Assembly (NCBI GenBank): GCA_902780395.1
Contig: CACZFH010000016.1
Coordinates: 1 to 37,927, forward strand
From: an uncultured Erysipelotrichaceae bacterium
GTDB lineage: Bacteria > Bacillota_I > Bacilli_A > RF39 > UBA660
Direction: 5' to 3'
DNA: 37,927 nt
This document shows, in pieces, positions 15,922 through 23,187 of the stretch. The position numbers were made by a program, and so were the translations under genes. Below the pieces are notes generated by a model. The model saw only the letters and a program-made list of their open reading frames with translations. It was not told the DNA's origin and made no database searches. Numbering within the stretch: position 1 is the stretch's first letter; each line of letters starts with the position of its first letter.

Positions 15922-16067
15922 CAAAAAAGTATGTTCATGAATGAATACATTATTATTAAAGGAAACATTAGTAGATAAAAGTGAACAAATAAAAGTTTAG
16001 ACTCACTAGTAAAAGATATTATGATACAAAAAAAAGACTAGTTATTAATAAATAACTAGCTTTTTTT
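15922..16067 (+). ncRNA. Candidate small RNA of about 145 bases
   Basis: Between a plus-strand promoter (15887-15915) and a hairpin with a following T run (16038-16067) there is no convincing protein gene. The only short frame, 15931-15978 (MFMNEYIII..., 15 residues), lacks a ribosome site. All neighbouring genes are on the minus strand. A stand-alone small RNA is the simplest reading; a decayed gene remnant is the alternative, since after the stop the same frame keeps reading as protein-like sequence interrupted by stops. Confidence 0.35.
16030..16067 (-). terminator. Bidirectional terminator of the 347-residue gene
   Basis: 9-bp stem CTAGTTATT/AATAACTAG with a 4-base loop, flanked by A8 on the left and T7 on the right. 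It stops the gene to its right and could also stop the plus-strand candidate RNA. Confidence 0.8.
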
Positions 16068-17109
16068 AGCGCCATAATGACTTAATAAAAGAATGAACTT
16101 CCGTAACTTCATCTTGTATACCCTTTAATTCATTAACTAAAGAATCAACTTTATGTTCACTAATATAAGGAGTTGGCTTAACAATTATTGTAGGAGAAGA
16201 ATAAGACCAATTATCATCACCATCAACAGTAATAGTCTTATTATTAGTAGTTCTAGTATATTGTTTTAAATTACCATATGACACCAATATTTTATCCAAA
16301 AGAATACTATTAAAACTATCAAACACTTTTTGAACTTCTATATCAATTTTAGGAAAACCTACAGGTCCTGCAAAAGAACATTGTAAACAACGATCACATA
16401 TATACTTATATATTTCTTTTACATCAAAAGGATAAGTTAATCCCATCAAATATTTCTTAAACTCTTCTTCTTCTTTTATAGAATAAAAATAATCACTTAA
16501 CAAATCACATGAATTAGAATCAGGATTACTAATATTAATAGATAATTGATAAGATCCCTGTATCCTTTTACAAGAAAAGCTATTAGAAAAGTAACTCTGA
16601 GAAAAAGAAATATTATCATTAACTATATTATAAACATAAAAATAGTATTTCTTTAGAAAAGCCGCTCTTTCATTTGTAGCTTTATAAAACTCATATATAT
16701 ATTTAACATTTTGATTTTTCACCGTCAATGAAGGCATAACATCAAAAGAACCAAAAGAAAAATTAAAACAAATATCCTCATTAGAATTTACCAAATGACA
16801 ATTAAATGATTGTTTATTTCTATTATATTGACTAATAGAACAAATATCATTTGAAGGAATTTCAGTATAAGATAATAAATTTCTAAAACTACTAAGAATA
16901 ATTTTTAAATCATATTTATTTATAAGTATTTTTTTTAAATATGCATCATTTTTATAAAATCTCATTTTTTCATAATCATCATAACTAATTAGCCCCATCC
17001 AATAACCAAGGATAGCAATTAACTCATAATTATCTATAATAATACCCGGAACTTCCACAATATTTTTGTTACTACCAACAATATTACTAAAAATATTTTT
17101 AAAATCCAC
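16066..17109 (-). CDS. Unrecognised 347-residue protein with CxxCxxC
   Basis: No family recognised. It has no signal peptide or membrane helix. The sequence is mixed alpha/beta with many Tyr, Asn and Ser; near residue 235 there is a CDRCLQCSF cluster that could hold a metal, then a Ser/Thr-rich loop and a C-terminal helix (about 315-347, coiled-coil-like). The frame opens at TTG 17124, but GTG at 17109 follows a GGGGGGA site at seven bases and is preferred, as for the GTG start of the paralog gene at 12301. A TATAAT sits at 17137-17142. It is a single-gene unit with a strong terminator, between the prepilin operon and a GNAT gene. An abortive or defence role is possible but nothing in the sequence shows it. 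Confidence 0.65.
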   Translation of the reverse strand: MDFKNIFSNIVGSNKNIVEVPGIIIDNYELIAILGYWMGLISYDDYEKMRFYKNDAYLKKILINKYDLKIILSSFRNLLSYTEIPSNDICSISQYNRNKQSFNCHLVNSNEDICFNFSFGSFDVMPSLTVKNQNVKYIYEFYKATNERAAFLKKYYFYVYNIVNDNISFSQSYFSNSFSCKRIQGSYQLSINISNPDSNSCDLLSDYFYSIKEEEEFKKYLMGLTYPFDVKEIYKYICDRCLQCSFAGPVGFPKIDIEVQKVFDSFNSILLDKILVSYGNLKQYTRTTNNKTITVDGDDNWSYSSPTIIVKPTPYISEHKVDSLVNELKGIQDEVTEVHSFIKSLWR

Positions 17110-17136
17110 AACAAATCCCCCCAAAAATTAACAATT

Positions 17137-17142
17137 ATTATA
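17137..17142 (-). promoter_or_regulatory. -10 element of the 347-residue gene
   Basis: Perfect TATAAT about 28 bases upstream of the GTG start; no good -35 is visible. Confidence 0.4.
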
Positions 17143-17200
17143 GCACGTAATGACAGAAAATTAATATAAAATAAAATAAATCAAAGTTAAGCAAAATATA

Positions 17201-17686
17201 TTAATGATGAAATTGATGTAAAGTTTTATTTAAAAATTTCGGCTTATTAAAAATAACTTCTGGACTATAATAACTATCAGTAGTTTCTGATGCTACCCAT
17301 CCATATGCTTGAATAATCTTTGAAAACTCATCTAGTCTTTTTTCTGGAATTGTTATTAAAGGTTTTTCAGTTCCTAGTATTTTAAAGGAATCCTCTAGTA
17401 TCAAACTAGAATAACCTTTTTTTTGATACTCTTCATTTATTAAAAGCGTGCATATTTTAGATTCATCTTCTGTCTTTTTTAACATAGATAAACCTACTAT
17501 TTGAAAACCATCTAAATAAAATATTGCTTCCCCCTTACCAGCAATTATTCTTGGTATGTTTTTTTGATAATACCATTTATAATATTCTGGATATTGAAGT
17601 TTATTGTAGTCAGTTAATAAATAAATTTCATTAGAAGCTTTAGAAAAATTAGAATCTTCCATTTTACTCAATATGTATTTTTCCAT
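17201..17686 (-). CDS. GNAT-family N-acetyltransferase
   Basis: The 161-residue protein has the GNAT core: a beta strand EAIFYLDGFQIVGLSML, then strand-and-helix motif A (ICTLLINEEYQKKGYSSLILEDSF), where Q-K-K-G-Y-S is the acetyl-CoA pyrophosphate loop, followed by the last strands (PLITIPEKRLDEFSKIIQAYGW and the Tyr-rich end). The substrate cannot be told. The frame opens at a GTG (17695), but ATG at 17686 has GAGG eight bases before it and is used. It has its own promoter at 17707-17734. Next to it are the tmRNA gene and the unknown 347-residue gene. Confidence 0.75.
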   Translation of the reverse strand: MEKYILSKMEDSNFSKASNEIYLLTDYNKLQYPEYYKWYYQKNIPRIIAGKGEAIFYLDGFQIVGLSMLKKTEDESKICTLLINEEYQKKGYSSLILEDSFKILGTEKPLITIPEKRLDEFSKIIQAYGWVASETTDSYYSPEVIFNKPKFLNKTLHQFHH

Positions 17687-17706
17687 AGTAAACACCTCGT
17701 TTGTAT

Positions 17707-17734
17707 ATTATAACATAATAATATTCTAATTCAA
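17707..17734 (-). promoter_or_regulatory. Promoter of the GNAT gene
   Basis: TTGAAT (17729-17734), 16-base spacer, perfect TATAAT (17707-17712) preceded by TGT. Confidence 0.75.
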
Positions 17735-17796
17735 TAATCTGTTTTTATCATAAGATTTAACAATCTAAATATTTTGATATAACATTAAAATAGTAA

Positions 17797-17822
17797 TAAA
17801 AAAAAAATTCTATTTCTAGAAT
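17797..17822 (-). terminator. Terminator of ssrA
   Basis: ATTCTA/TAGAAT stem with a TTTC/GAAA loop followed by a run of ten T on the minus strand, about 45 bases below the tmRNA 3' end. Confidence 0.75.
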
Positions 17823-17868
17823 CATTATTTATTAGTAAATTTAACCAAAGTTAAATCAGATTATTTAA

Positions 17869-18248
17869 TGGTGGAGCTGAGGAGAATTGAACTCCTGTCC
17901 GAAAATAGAGCTACATAAACCTCTACAAGTTTAGTTAACTAATTATTCTCATATACTTTCCAAGTAATTAACGACCAAGAAAATATACCAGTCTAATAAT
18001 TCATGCTATCTTCTAGACAAAAGATAGCCATAACCTTTTAAAATGAGCTTCTTAATAATCCAAAGGTAAAACTAATAAGAAGCGCTGTCCTTTATATTAA
18101 ATTAGGCAAAAGCTACTGCGTGGTTTCCACCAAACAAAGTAACTACAGCATTTTTTAAGCTTTTAGCATTTATTTTTTTGTGTCTCTAACGTGGACTCCC
18201 GACTTGCCATCTATGCTCAACTATTCCCGTCGAAACCAAATCAGCCCC
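17869..18248 (-). ncRNA. ssrA: tmRNA
   Basis: A 380-base transfer-messenger RNA on the minus strand. The 5' end is GGGGCTGATTTGGTTTCGAC, the 3' end carries the tRNA-like T arm (GGAGTTCAATTCTCC) and an encoded CCA at 17869-17871. It rescues ribosomes stalled on broken mRNAs together with SmpB, encoded just upstream. The tag frame (18102-18167, stop TAA) starts at GCT and encodes 21 residues, beginning AKSLKNAV and ending NHAVAFA. The end AFA differs from the ALAA of most Firmicutes and resembles the AFA end reported for some Mycoplasma tags. A hairpin terminator between smpB and ssrA indicates a separate promoter; TATAAT lies about 25 bases upstream of the mature 5' end, implying a short leader removed by RNase P. 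Confidence 0.95.
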
Positions 18249-18286
18249 ATATATAACATATGTGAATAAATTATAACATAATTATT

Positions 18287-18315
18287 AAAAAAAAGAAAGT
18301 ATAATTAACACTTCC
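18287..18315 (-). terminator. Terminator after smpB
   Basis: Hairpin of eight pairs (18308-18315 with 18295-18302, two G-T pairs), followed by a run of eight T on the minus strand, between smpB and ssrA. Confidence 0.65.
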
Positions 18316-18361
18316 TTAAATAACAATAAATGTGATTATAGAGCCATAAAAAGAAGATAAA

Positions 18362-18799
18362 CTATTTATTTTTTATGTTTCTAAGTACTTCTCTATGTAT
18401 ATCTCTTTCTTTAATAGTCTCTCTCTTATCAAAAGTCTTTTTACCTCGACATACACCAAGTAATATTTTAAAATGATTATCTTTAAAATAACCTTTCAAA
18501 GGTACCAAAGTTAATCCATTTAGTTCTATTTGCTGGGAAATCTTTTTAATTTCCTTTTTATGTAATAATAATTTTCTACTTCTAGTTTCATCATGATTAA
18601 AAATATTACCTTCCTTATACTCTCCAATATACATATTAAGAAGAAATACTTCTCCATTCTTAACAATACCATAGCAATCTTTAATATTACAATTACCATT
18701 TCGAATAGATTTTATTTCAGTACCTGTCAAAGCAATACCAGCTTCATACTCTTCTTCAATAAAATAGTCAAAACGTGCTTTTCTATTAATAATCTCCAT
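18362..18799 (-). CDS. smpB: SsrA-binding protein SmpB
   Basis: SmpB binds the tRNA-like end of tmRNA and delivers it to stalled ribosomes. The 145-residue protein has the OB-fold core (ARFDYFIEEEYEAGIALTGTEIKSIR, then GEVFLLNMYIG, then RSRKLLLHKKEI, then LTLVPLKGYFK) and the basic C-terminal tail (RETIKERDIHREVLRNIKNK) that enters the empty A-site channel. The frame could begin at 18823, but ATG at 18799 after GGGGGTG matches SmpB starts and overlaps the last base of the capA-like stop (TAATG). The neighbourhood secG-rnr-smpB-ssrA is a classic Firmicute cluster, here with a CapA-like gene inserted between rnr and smpB. Confidence 0.95.
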   Translation of the reverse strand: MEIINRKARFDYFIEEEYEAGIALTGTEIKSIRNGNCNIKDCYGIVKNGEVFLLNMYIGEYKEGNIFNHDETRSRKLLLHKKEIKKISQQIELNGLTLVPLKGYFKDNHFKILLGVCRGKKTFDKRETIKERDIHREVLRNIKNK

Positions 18800-20001
18800 T
18801 AAGACACCCCCGTTACTCCCCATTGTAATTCTTCATAACGACTACTAACAACTCCCTTATACTTTTCCTCCAATGCTGAATAATTAGACAACAAATTTGT
18901 ATTCAATTGAGAATAAGGATATACTTTAAAACTCCTTTTTCTACCATAATAAGACTTTGTATAAATAAGCTCAGCTTTAGGATTTTCTACTGTAACAGTT
19001 ACGGAATCATCAATATCAACTTTCTTCTTTATATCTAAAGACATCATAAGACCAGTAAGACGTTCATTACCTTCTTGATCAGATATAAAATTACCTAAAG
19101 AATATATAACAAAAGTTTTTCCATCATTAATATACTCAACAGGTTCTACAACATGAGGATGAGCTCCAATAATGATTTGTACTCCCTGATCTGATAAAAA
19201 CTTAGCAATCCTTTCTTGATCATATGAAACACCTAAAGAATATTCTGTTCCCCAATGCATTGCTACTATAATGATGTCAGCTTTATCTCGTACTTTAGCA
19301 ATATCAGCCGCAGCTTTTTCATCAGAATAAACATTATTCAAGTATTCTTTTCCAGTTGGAGTCTCTAAACCATTCGTCCAAGTTGTATAAGATAAAAAAG
19401 CATATCTAATTCCATTTTTTTCATAAATCTGAGATACTTCGGTTTCTCTAGATTCAAAAGAAGTCCATTGTCCAGAATAAACCACAGAATCTTTATGTTG
19501 ACTCCAATAATTAACAGAATTAATAACTCCCTGCTCATTTTTGTCCATCGTATGATTAGTTGCTAAAGATACCATATTAAATCCAGCATCTATAAAAGCA
19601 TCGCCTACTTCATAAGGAGAATTAAAACGAGGATAATTAGATAGTCCCAATTCTGTTCCACCTAATATCGTTTCCTGATTATAATAAACTAAATCATACT
19701 GTGATGAAATAGGCTTAATAAGCTCTAACATAGGTTTAAAATCATAACTTCCATCTGCTTGTTTAGCATCTTGATAAACTGCACTATGAATCAAAGCATC
19801 TCCTACCATGAACAAATGAGCCTCATAATATTTTGGTTCTTTTCTTTCTTGAGCTTTTTCTTCCTTTTTTGGCTCTTCTTTTTTTTCTTTTTTAAAAGGA
19901 AAGTTAGAATAATCAAGAGCTAGAATTCCAAAAACAACAAAACAAATCAAGACAACAAATATTCTTCCACCCTTTTTAATCTTTACTCTCCTTTTCCTCA
20001 T
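18799..20001 (-). CDS. CapA/PgsA-like metallophosphatase-fold protein
   Basis: The 400-residue protein has a basic N-terminus, one membrane helix (about residues 13-30), a Lys/Glu-rich linker (37-54) and a PGA_cap domain: MVGDALIH, NQETILGG, ATNHTMDK, VAMHWGTEY and IIGAHPHVVEP give the metal-binding Asp, Asn and His residues of the calcineurin-like fold, followed by SLGNFISDQ. CapA/PgsA proteins are linked to poly-gamma-glutamate capsule formation, but many solitary ones exist and no capBC-like genes are near, so the substrate is unknown. It starts at ATG 20001, one base after the rnr stop, and its stop overlaps smpB by one base, so it is translationally tied to both. Confidence 0.82.
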   Translation of the reverse strand: MRKRRVKIKKGGRIFVVLICFVVFGILALDYSNFPFKKEKKEEPKKEEKAQERKEPKYYEAHLFMVGDALIHSAVYQDAKQADGSYDFKPMLELIKPISSQYDLVYYNQETILGGTELGLSNYPRFNSPYEVGDAFIDAGFNMVSLATNHTMDKNEQGVINSVNYWSQHKDSVVYSGQWTSFESRETEVSQIYEKNGIRYAFLSYTTWTNGLETPTGKEYLNNVYSDEKAAADIAKVRDKADIIIVAMHWGTEYSLGVSYDQERIAKFLSDQGVQIIIGAHPHVVEPVEYINDGKTFVIYSLGNFISDQEGNERLTGLMMSLDIKKKVDIDDSVTVTVENPKAELIYTKSYYGRKRSFKVYPYSQLNTNLLSNYSALEEKYKGVVSSRYEELQWGVTGVS

Positions 20002-20002
20002 A

Positions 20003-22114
20003 TTATCCAACCTTTCTTATTACTTCAAAATCAATAGTACGATCCTCCTTAGAAGCTTTAACAACTTTAACTACTACTCTTTCTCCAATACTATATTTTA
20101 CATGACTTCTTTCTCCTGTCAAGGTCATTCTCTCTTCATCAAAATGAAAGAAATCCTTCATATCTTTTATAGGAACTAATCCTTCAATTAGATTATCTAA
20201 CTCAACAAACATTCCAAAACTAGTAATAGAAGATATCATTCCTTCAAATTCTTCTCCTATATGTTTCTCCATATACTCAGCCATTTTCATATCTTCAACT
20301 TCTCTTTCACAATCAACAGAAGCTCTTTCTCTTTCAGAAGAATGTTCAGCAATATAAACAAGTTTTTCCTCCCACTTATGAATCGTTTGCATATCAATCT
20401 TATGATCAAATAAATAGGTATGTAATAAACGATGAACAGTAGTATCAGGATAACGACGAATTGGTGAAGTAAAATGGGTGTAGCAACTACTTGCTAAACC
20501 ATAATGACCTAAATTTTCAGGACGATAAACAGCTTTTTGCATACTTCTCAATAATAAAGATGATAGAATTTTATATTCTGGCTTATCTTCTAATTGAGCT
20601 AGAATTCTCTGAATAGTAGTAGGTTTCATATCACTAACATTTCCCGTTACATGATATCCTAAACTACTAACAAATCCTAAAAAGCTCCTAATTTTCTCTT
20701 CTTTTGGATATTCATGAACACGATAAATAAATGGCAGATTCATAAAATAAACATGGGTTGCAACACATTCATTAGCAGCAATCATAAAATCTTCAATTAA
20801 TTTTTCCCCTGCTCCTCTATCTCTTAAAATAACATCTGTTGGAACACATTTATCATCAACTAAAATCTTCGCTTCATCAACATTAAAATCAATATAACCT
20901 CTCTTTTCCTTCATCTTACGAAGAATAACTGCCAACTCTTCCATCTTTCTTAAATCATCAGCAAATTCCTCATATCCTTCCGGAACATTATTTTTTTCAA
21001 GAATTTCATTTACTTTTTTATAAGTCATTTGTATTCTAGAACGAATAACACTAGGAAATATTTCATAGTTAAGTTGTTTTCCATTATTATCAAATTCCAT
21101 AACACAAGAAACAGCTAATCGATCAACATTAGGATTTAAAGAACATATCCCATTTGATAATTCATGAGGTAACATTGGAATTACTCGATCTACTAAATAA
21201 ACACTAGTCCCACGATCCATTGCCTCTAAATCTAAAGGACTTCCTTCTCTAACATAATAGCTTACATCTGCAATATGAACACCTAACTCATAATGACCAT
21301 TACTCATTTTCTTAATAGAAATAGCGTCATCTATATCCTTAGTATCATCTCCATCAATAGTAAAAATAACTTGATCTCTTAAGTCTCGACGACCACCTAA
21401 ATCACTCTTTAATACTTCCATAGGTATTTCAGATACTTCTTTTTTTACTTCATCAGGGAAATCAACATTTATATTATATTTATAAATAATAGATAAAATA
21501 TCAATTCCAGGATCATTAACATGTCCTATAATATCAACTACTTTGCCTTCATATTTACCACTATTATTCATCTTTTTAGTAAGTTCAACAACCACTTTAT
21601 GTCCATCTACAGCATTTAAACTATTATCTTTTGGAATTTCTATATTAAGTTTAATCTTAGAATCATCCAAAGTAATATGACCAACACCTTTATTATCAAA
21701 TTGAATTTGTCCTATATAACGCTCTGTCTTTCTTTCAATTATTTTTAAAATACGCCCCTCTAAACGATCTAAATTCATTTTACTAATAATTTCAACTAAA
21801 ACAATATCATCATGTATAGCACCATTCATATTATCTGCTGATATATAAATATCATCTTCTAAACCATTTACTTCAACAAAACCAAACCCTTTCTTATTAA
21901 CTCTCATAATTCCTTTTCGTAAATGACTATTTTCAAGTAACATATATTTATTCTTATGAGAACAATAAATAATAACCTCATCTTCTAATTTTTGAAGTTC
22001 CTCCATTAATTGAGTAGTTTCTTCTGTACTATGAATTTCCAATAAATCTTGCAATTCATAGATATCTACTGCTTTATCACAATTACTTAATACATTGATA
22101 ATATTATCTCTCAT
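20003..22114 (-). CDS. rnr: Ribonuclease R
   Basis: This 703-residue 3'-5' exoribonuclease degrades structured RNA and non-stop mRNAs in the trans-translation pathway. The order is: N-terminal winged-helix region (1-65), two cold-shock domains (about 66-205), RNB catalytic domain (about 240-570) with the four metal-binding Asp of FTIDGDDTKDIDDAIS (D254, D260, D262, D263) and HFTSPIRRYPDTTVHRLL, and S1 domain (about 620-703). It lacks the long Lys-rich tail of some RNase R enzymes. AAGGTGA precedes the ATG. It shares its operon with the CapA-like gene and smpB, downstream of the separately terminated secG gene. Confidence 0.96.
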   Translation of the reverse strand: MRDNIINVLSNCDKAVDIYELQDLLEIHSTEETTQLMEELQKLEDEVIIYCSHKNKYMLLENSHLRKGIMRVNKKGFGFVEVNGLEDDIYISADNMNGAIHDDIVLVEIISKMNLDRLEGRILKIIERKTERYIGQIQFDNKGVGHITLDDSKIKLNIEIPKDNSLNAVDGHKVVVELTKKMNNSGKYEGKVVDIIGHVNDPGIDILSIIYKYNINVDFPDEVKKEVSEIPMEVLKSDLGGRRDLRDQVIFTIDGDDTKDIDDAISIKKMSNGHYELGVHIADVSYYVREGSPLDLEAMDRGTSVYLVDRVIPMLPHELSNGICSLNPNVDRLAVSCVMEFDNNGKQLNYEIFPSVIRSRIQMTYKKVNEILEKNNVPEGYEEFADDLRKMEELAVILRKMKEKRGYIDFNVDEAKILVDDKCVPTDVILRDRGAGEKLIEDFMIAANECVATHVYFMNLPFIYRVHEYPKEEKIRSFLGFVSSLGYHVTGNVSDMKPTTIQRILAQLEDKPEYKILSSLLLRSMQKAVYRPENLGHYGLASSCYTHFTSPIRRYPDTTVHRLLHTYLFDHKIDMQTIHKWEEKLVYIAEHSSERERASVDCEREVEDMKMAEYMEKHIGEEFEGMISSITSFGMFVELDNLIEGLVPIKDMKDFFHFDEERMTLTGERSHVKYSIGERVVVKVVKASKEDRTIDFEVIRKVG

Positions 22115-22146
22115 AGACTCACCTTCTATCTTTCATTATACTTTAT

Positions 22147-22174
22147 TTTATAATAAATAACTAGTCTTTTCCAA
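22147..22174 (-). promoter_or_regulatory. Possible promoter of rnr-capA-smpB
   Basis: TTGGAA (22169-22174), 16-base spacer, TATAAA (22147-22152), just downstream of the secG terminator. A second -10-like TATAAT closer to the gene is an alternative. Confidence 0.45.
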
Positions 22175-22197
22175 AATAAAAAGGACTGAAGTCCTTA
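22175..22197 (-). terminator. Terminator of secG
   Basis: 7-bp stem AAGGACT/AGTCCTT with a 2-base loop (or 6 bp with 4), followed by TTTATTTT on the minus strand, overlapping the secG stop. Confidence 0.75.
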
Positions 22198-22410
22198 AAT
22201 AAACATTGATATAAAGCAAATAAGAAAGAAAGCTATTCCTAAGACTGCAGTAATACGAGTAATTACTAACTCAGAACCTCTATCTTTACGATTAGCAAAT
22301 AACTCACTTTGTGTACCTGAAATAATTTGTGCTCCACCTTCTGCTTTAGCACTTTGTAATAATACTATAATTATTAATAAAATAGAAATAACTAATAATG
22401 CTGTTTCCAT
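22195..22410 (-). CDS. secG: Preprotein translocase subunit SecG
   Basis: SecG is the small subunit of the SecYEG translocon that stimulates protein export. The 71-residue protein has two membrane helices (about 3-22 and 50-70) joined by the conserved loop LLQSAKAEGGAQIISG...LFANRKDRGSE. The frame opens 11 codons earlier, but ATG at 22410 has GGAGGG at a good distance. It is followed by a terminator before rnr, and preceded by its own extended -10. Confidence 0.94.
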   Translation of the reverse strand: METALLVISILLIIIVLLQSAKAEGGAQIISGTQSELFANRKDRGSELVITRITAVLGIAFFLICFISMFI

Positions 22411-22433
22411 ATAATCCCTCCATAAGCAATAAT

Positions 22434-22462
22434 ATAATATCATAGAACAAAAAGAAATGCAA
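22434..22462 (-). promoter_or_regulatory. Promoter of secG
   Basis: TGA-TATTAT (TATTAT at 22434-22439) with TTGCAT 17 bases upstream (22457-22462). Confidence 0.55.
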
Positions 22463-22471
22463 ATAAAAGCA

Positions 22472-23146
22472 TTATGCCCTACATTTTTTCAAGATAGTAG
22501 GCTCTTCTTTAGAACTATTTAAAACAACAAAACCATGTCCACCACGTTGAAAATCATAGTTACCTGGCATTTCTTCTGCATAATCAATCTCATAGCATTC
22601 TTGCAAAAATCTAGTCATTTTAATATATTGACTAACTGCTTTATCATAAAAACCATTCTTTATAAACCCTACAATTGGTAATAAGAAAGAATCATATATT
22701 CCTCTAATAAAAGTTTTATCACAAGATTGTAAATACTCTGCCATAATAGATTTAGGAGGATAATAACCCTTTTTTCTATTATCAACATTATTATCTTCAA
22801 TCTTACTAGCAATCATAGGTCCTAATGTATCATATTGAAATAAAAGTGAACTATATTTTTTATTTTTTTGTAAAACATTATTTCTAAAATCTCTTAGAGT
22901 AGTTAAAACATCACAATCATCAGGATATCCTAAACTATTACATACAATCGTAGTAATATAACAATCACTAGAACTTCCACCACCACGTTTTATATAATGA
23001 CTACACGCATTTTCTGTAGGATAGTAATATGAACGATAATATCTACAAAATCCTTTTATATAATCAGGATTACTGGTATCATAAAGCTTATCTGTTTTTG
23101 CATCCTCAAACATTCCACAGCTACCACAACTTCCTTCATATGCCAT
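22472..23146 (-). CDS. Cysteine-rich protein with CFI-box motif
   Basis: The 224-residue protein has a Cys-rich N-terminal part (GSCGSCGMFEDAK, then FCRYYRSYYYP, then ACSHYIKRG), which could hold a metal, then SDCYITTIVCNSLGYPDDC and LTTLRDFRNNVL. This matches the pattern of the CFI-box: a C-(F/Y)-I-(A/T)-T start, and LRxFRDxxL about 20 residues later. The rest is helical, with a second conserved helix pair. The frame opens at GTG 23155, but ATG at 23146 after GAGGTG is used. It lies 41 bases after the large TelA-like gene with no terminator between, so both are probably one operon. CFI-box proteins are of unknown function. The assignment is by motif memory. Confidence 0.7.
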   Translation of the reverse strand: MAYEGSCGSCGMFEDAKTDKLYDTSNPDYIKGFCRYYRSYYYPTENACSHYIKRGGGSSSDCYITTIVCNSLGYPDDCDVLTTLRDFRNNVLQKNKKYSSLLFQYDTLGPMIASKIEDNNVDNRKKGYYPPKSIMAEYLQSCDKTFIRGIYDSFLLPIVGFIKNGFYDKAVSQYIKMTRFLQECYEIDYAEEMPGNYDFQRGGHGFVVLNSSKEEPTILKKCRA

Positions 23147-23187
23147 AAGTATCACCTCAATTCTCTCATTATTTTTAAAATTATTTT

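Noticed and set aside
15931..15978. 15-residue plus-strand frame MFMNEYIII...
   Set aside because: The first residues recall the start of UvrA-type proteins, but there is no ribosome site and a stop follows after 15 residues; kept only as part of the candidate small RNA.
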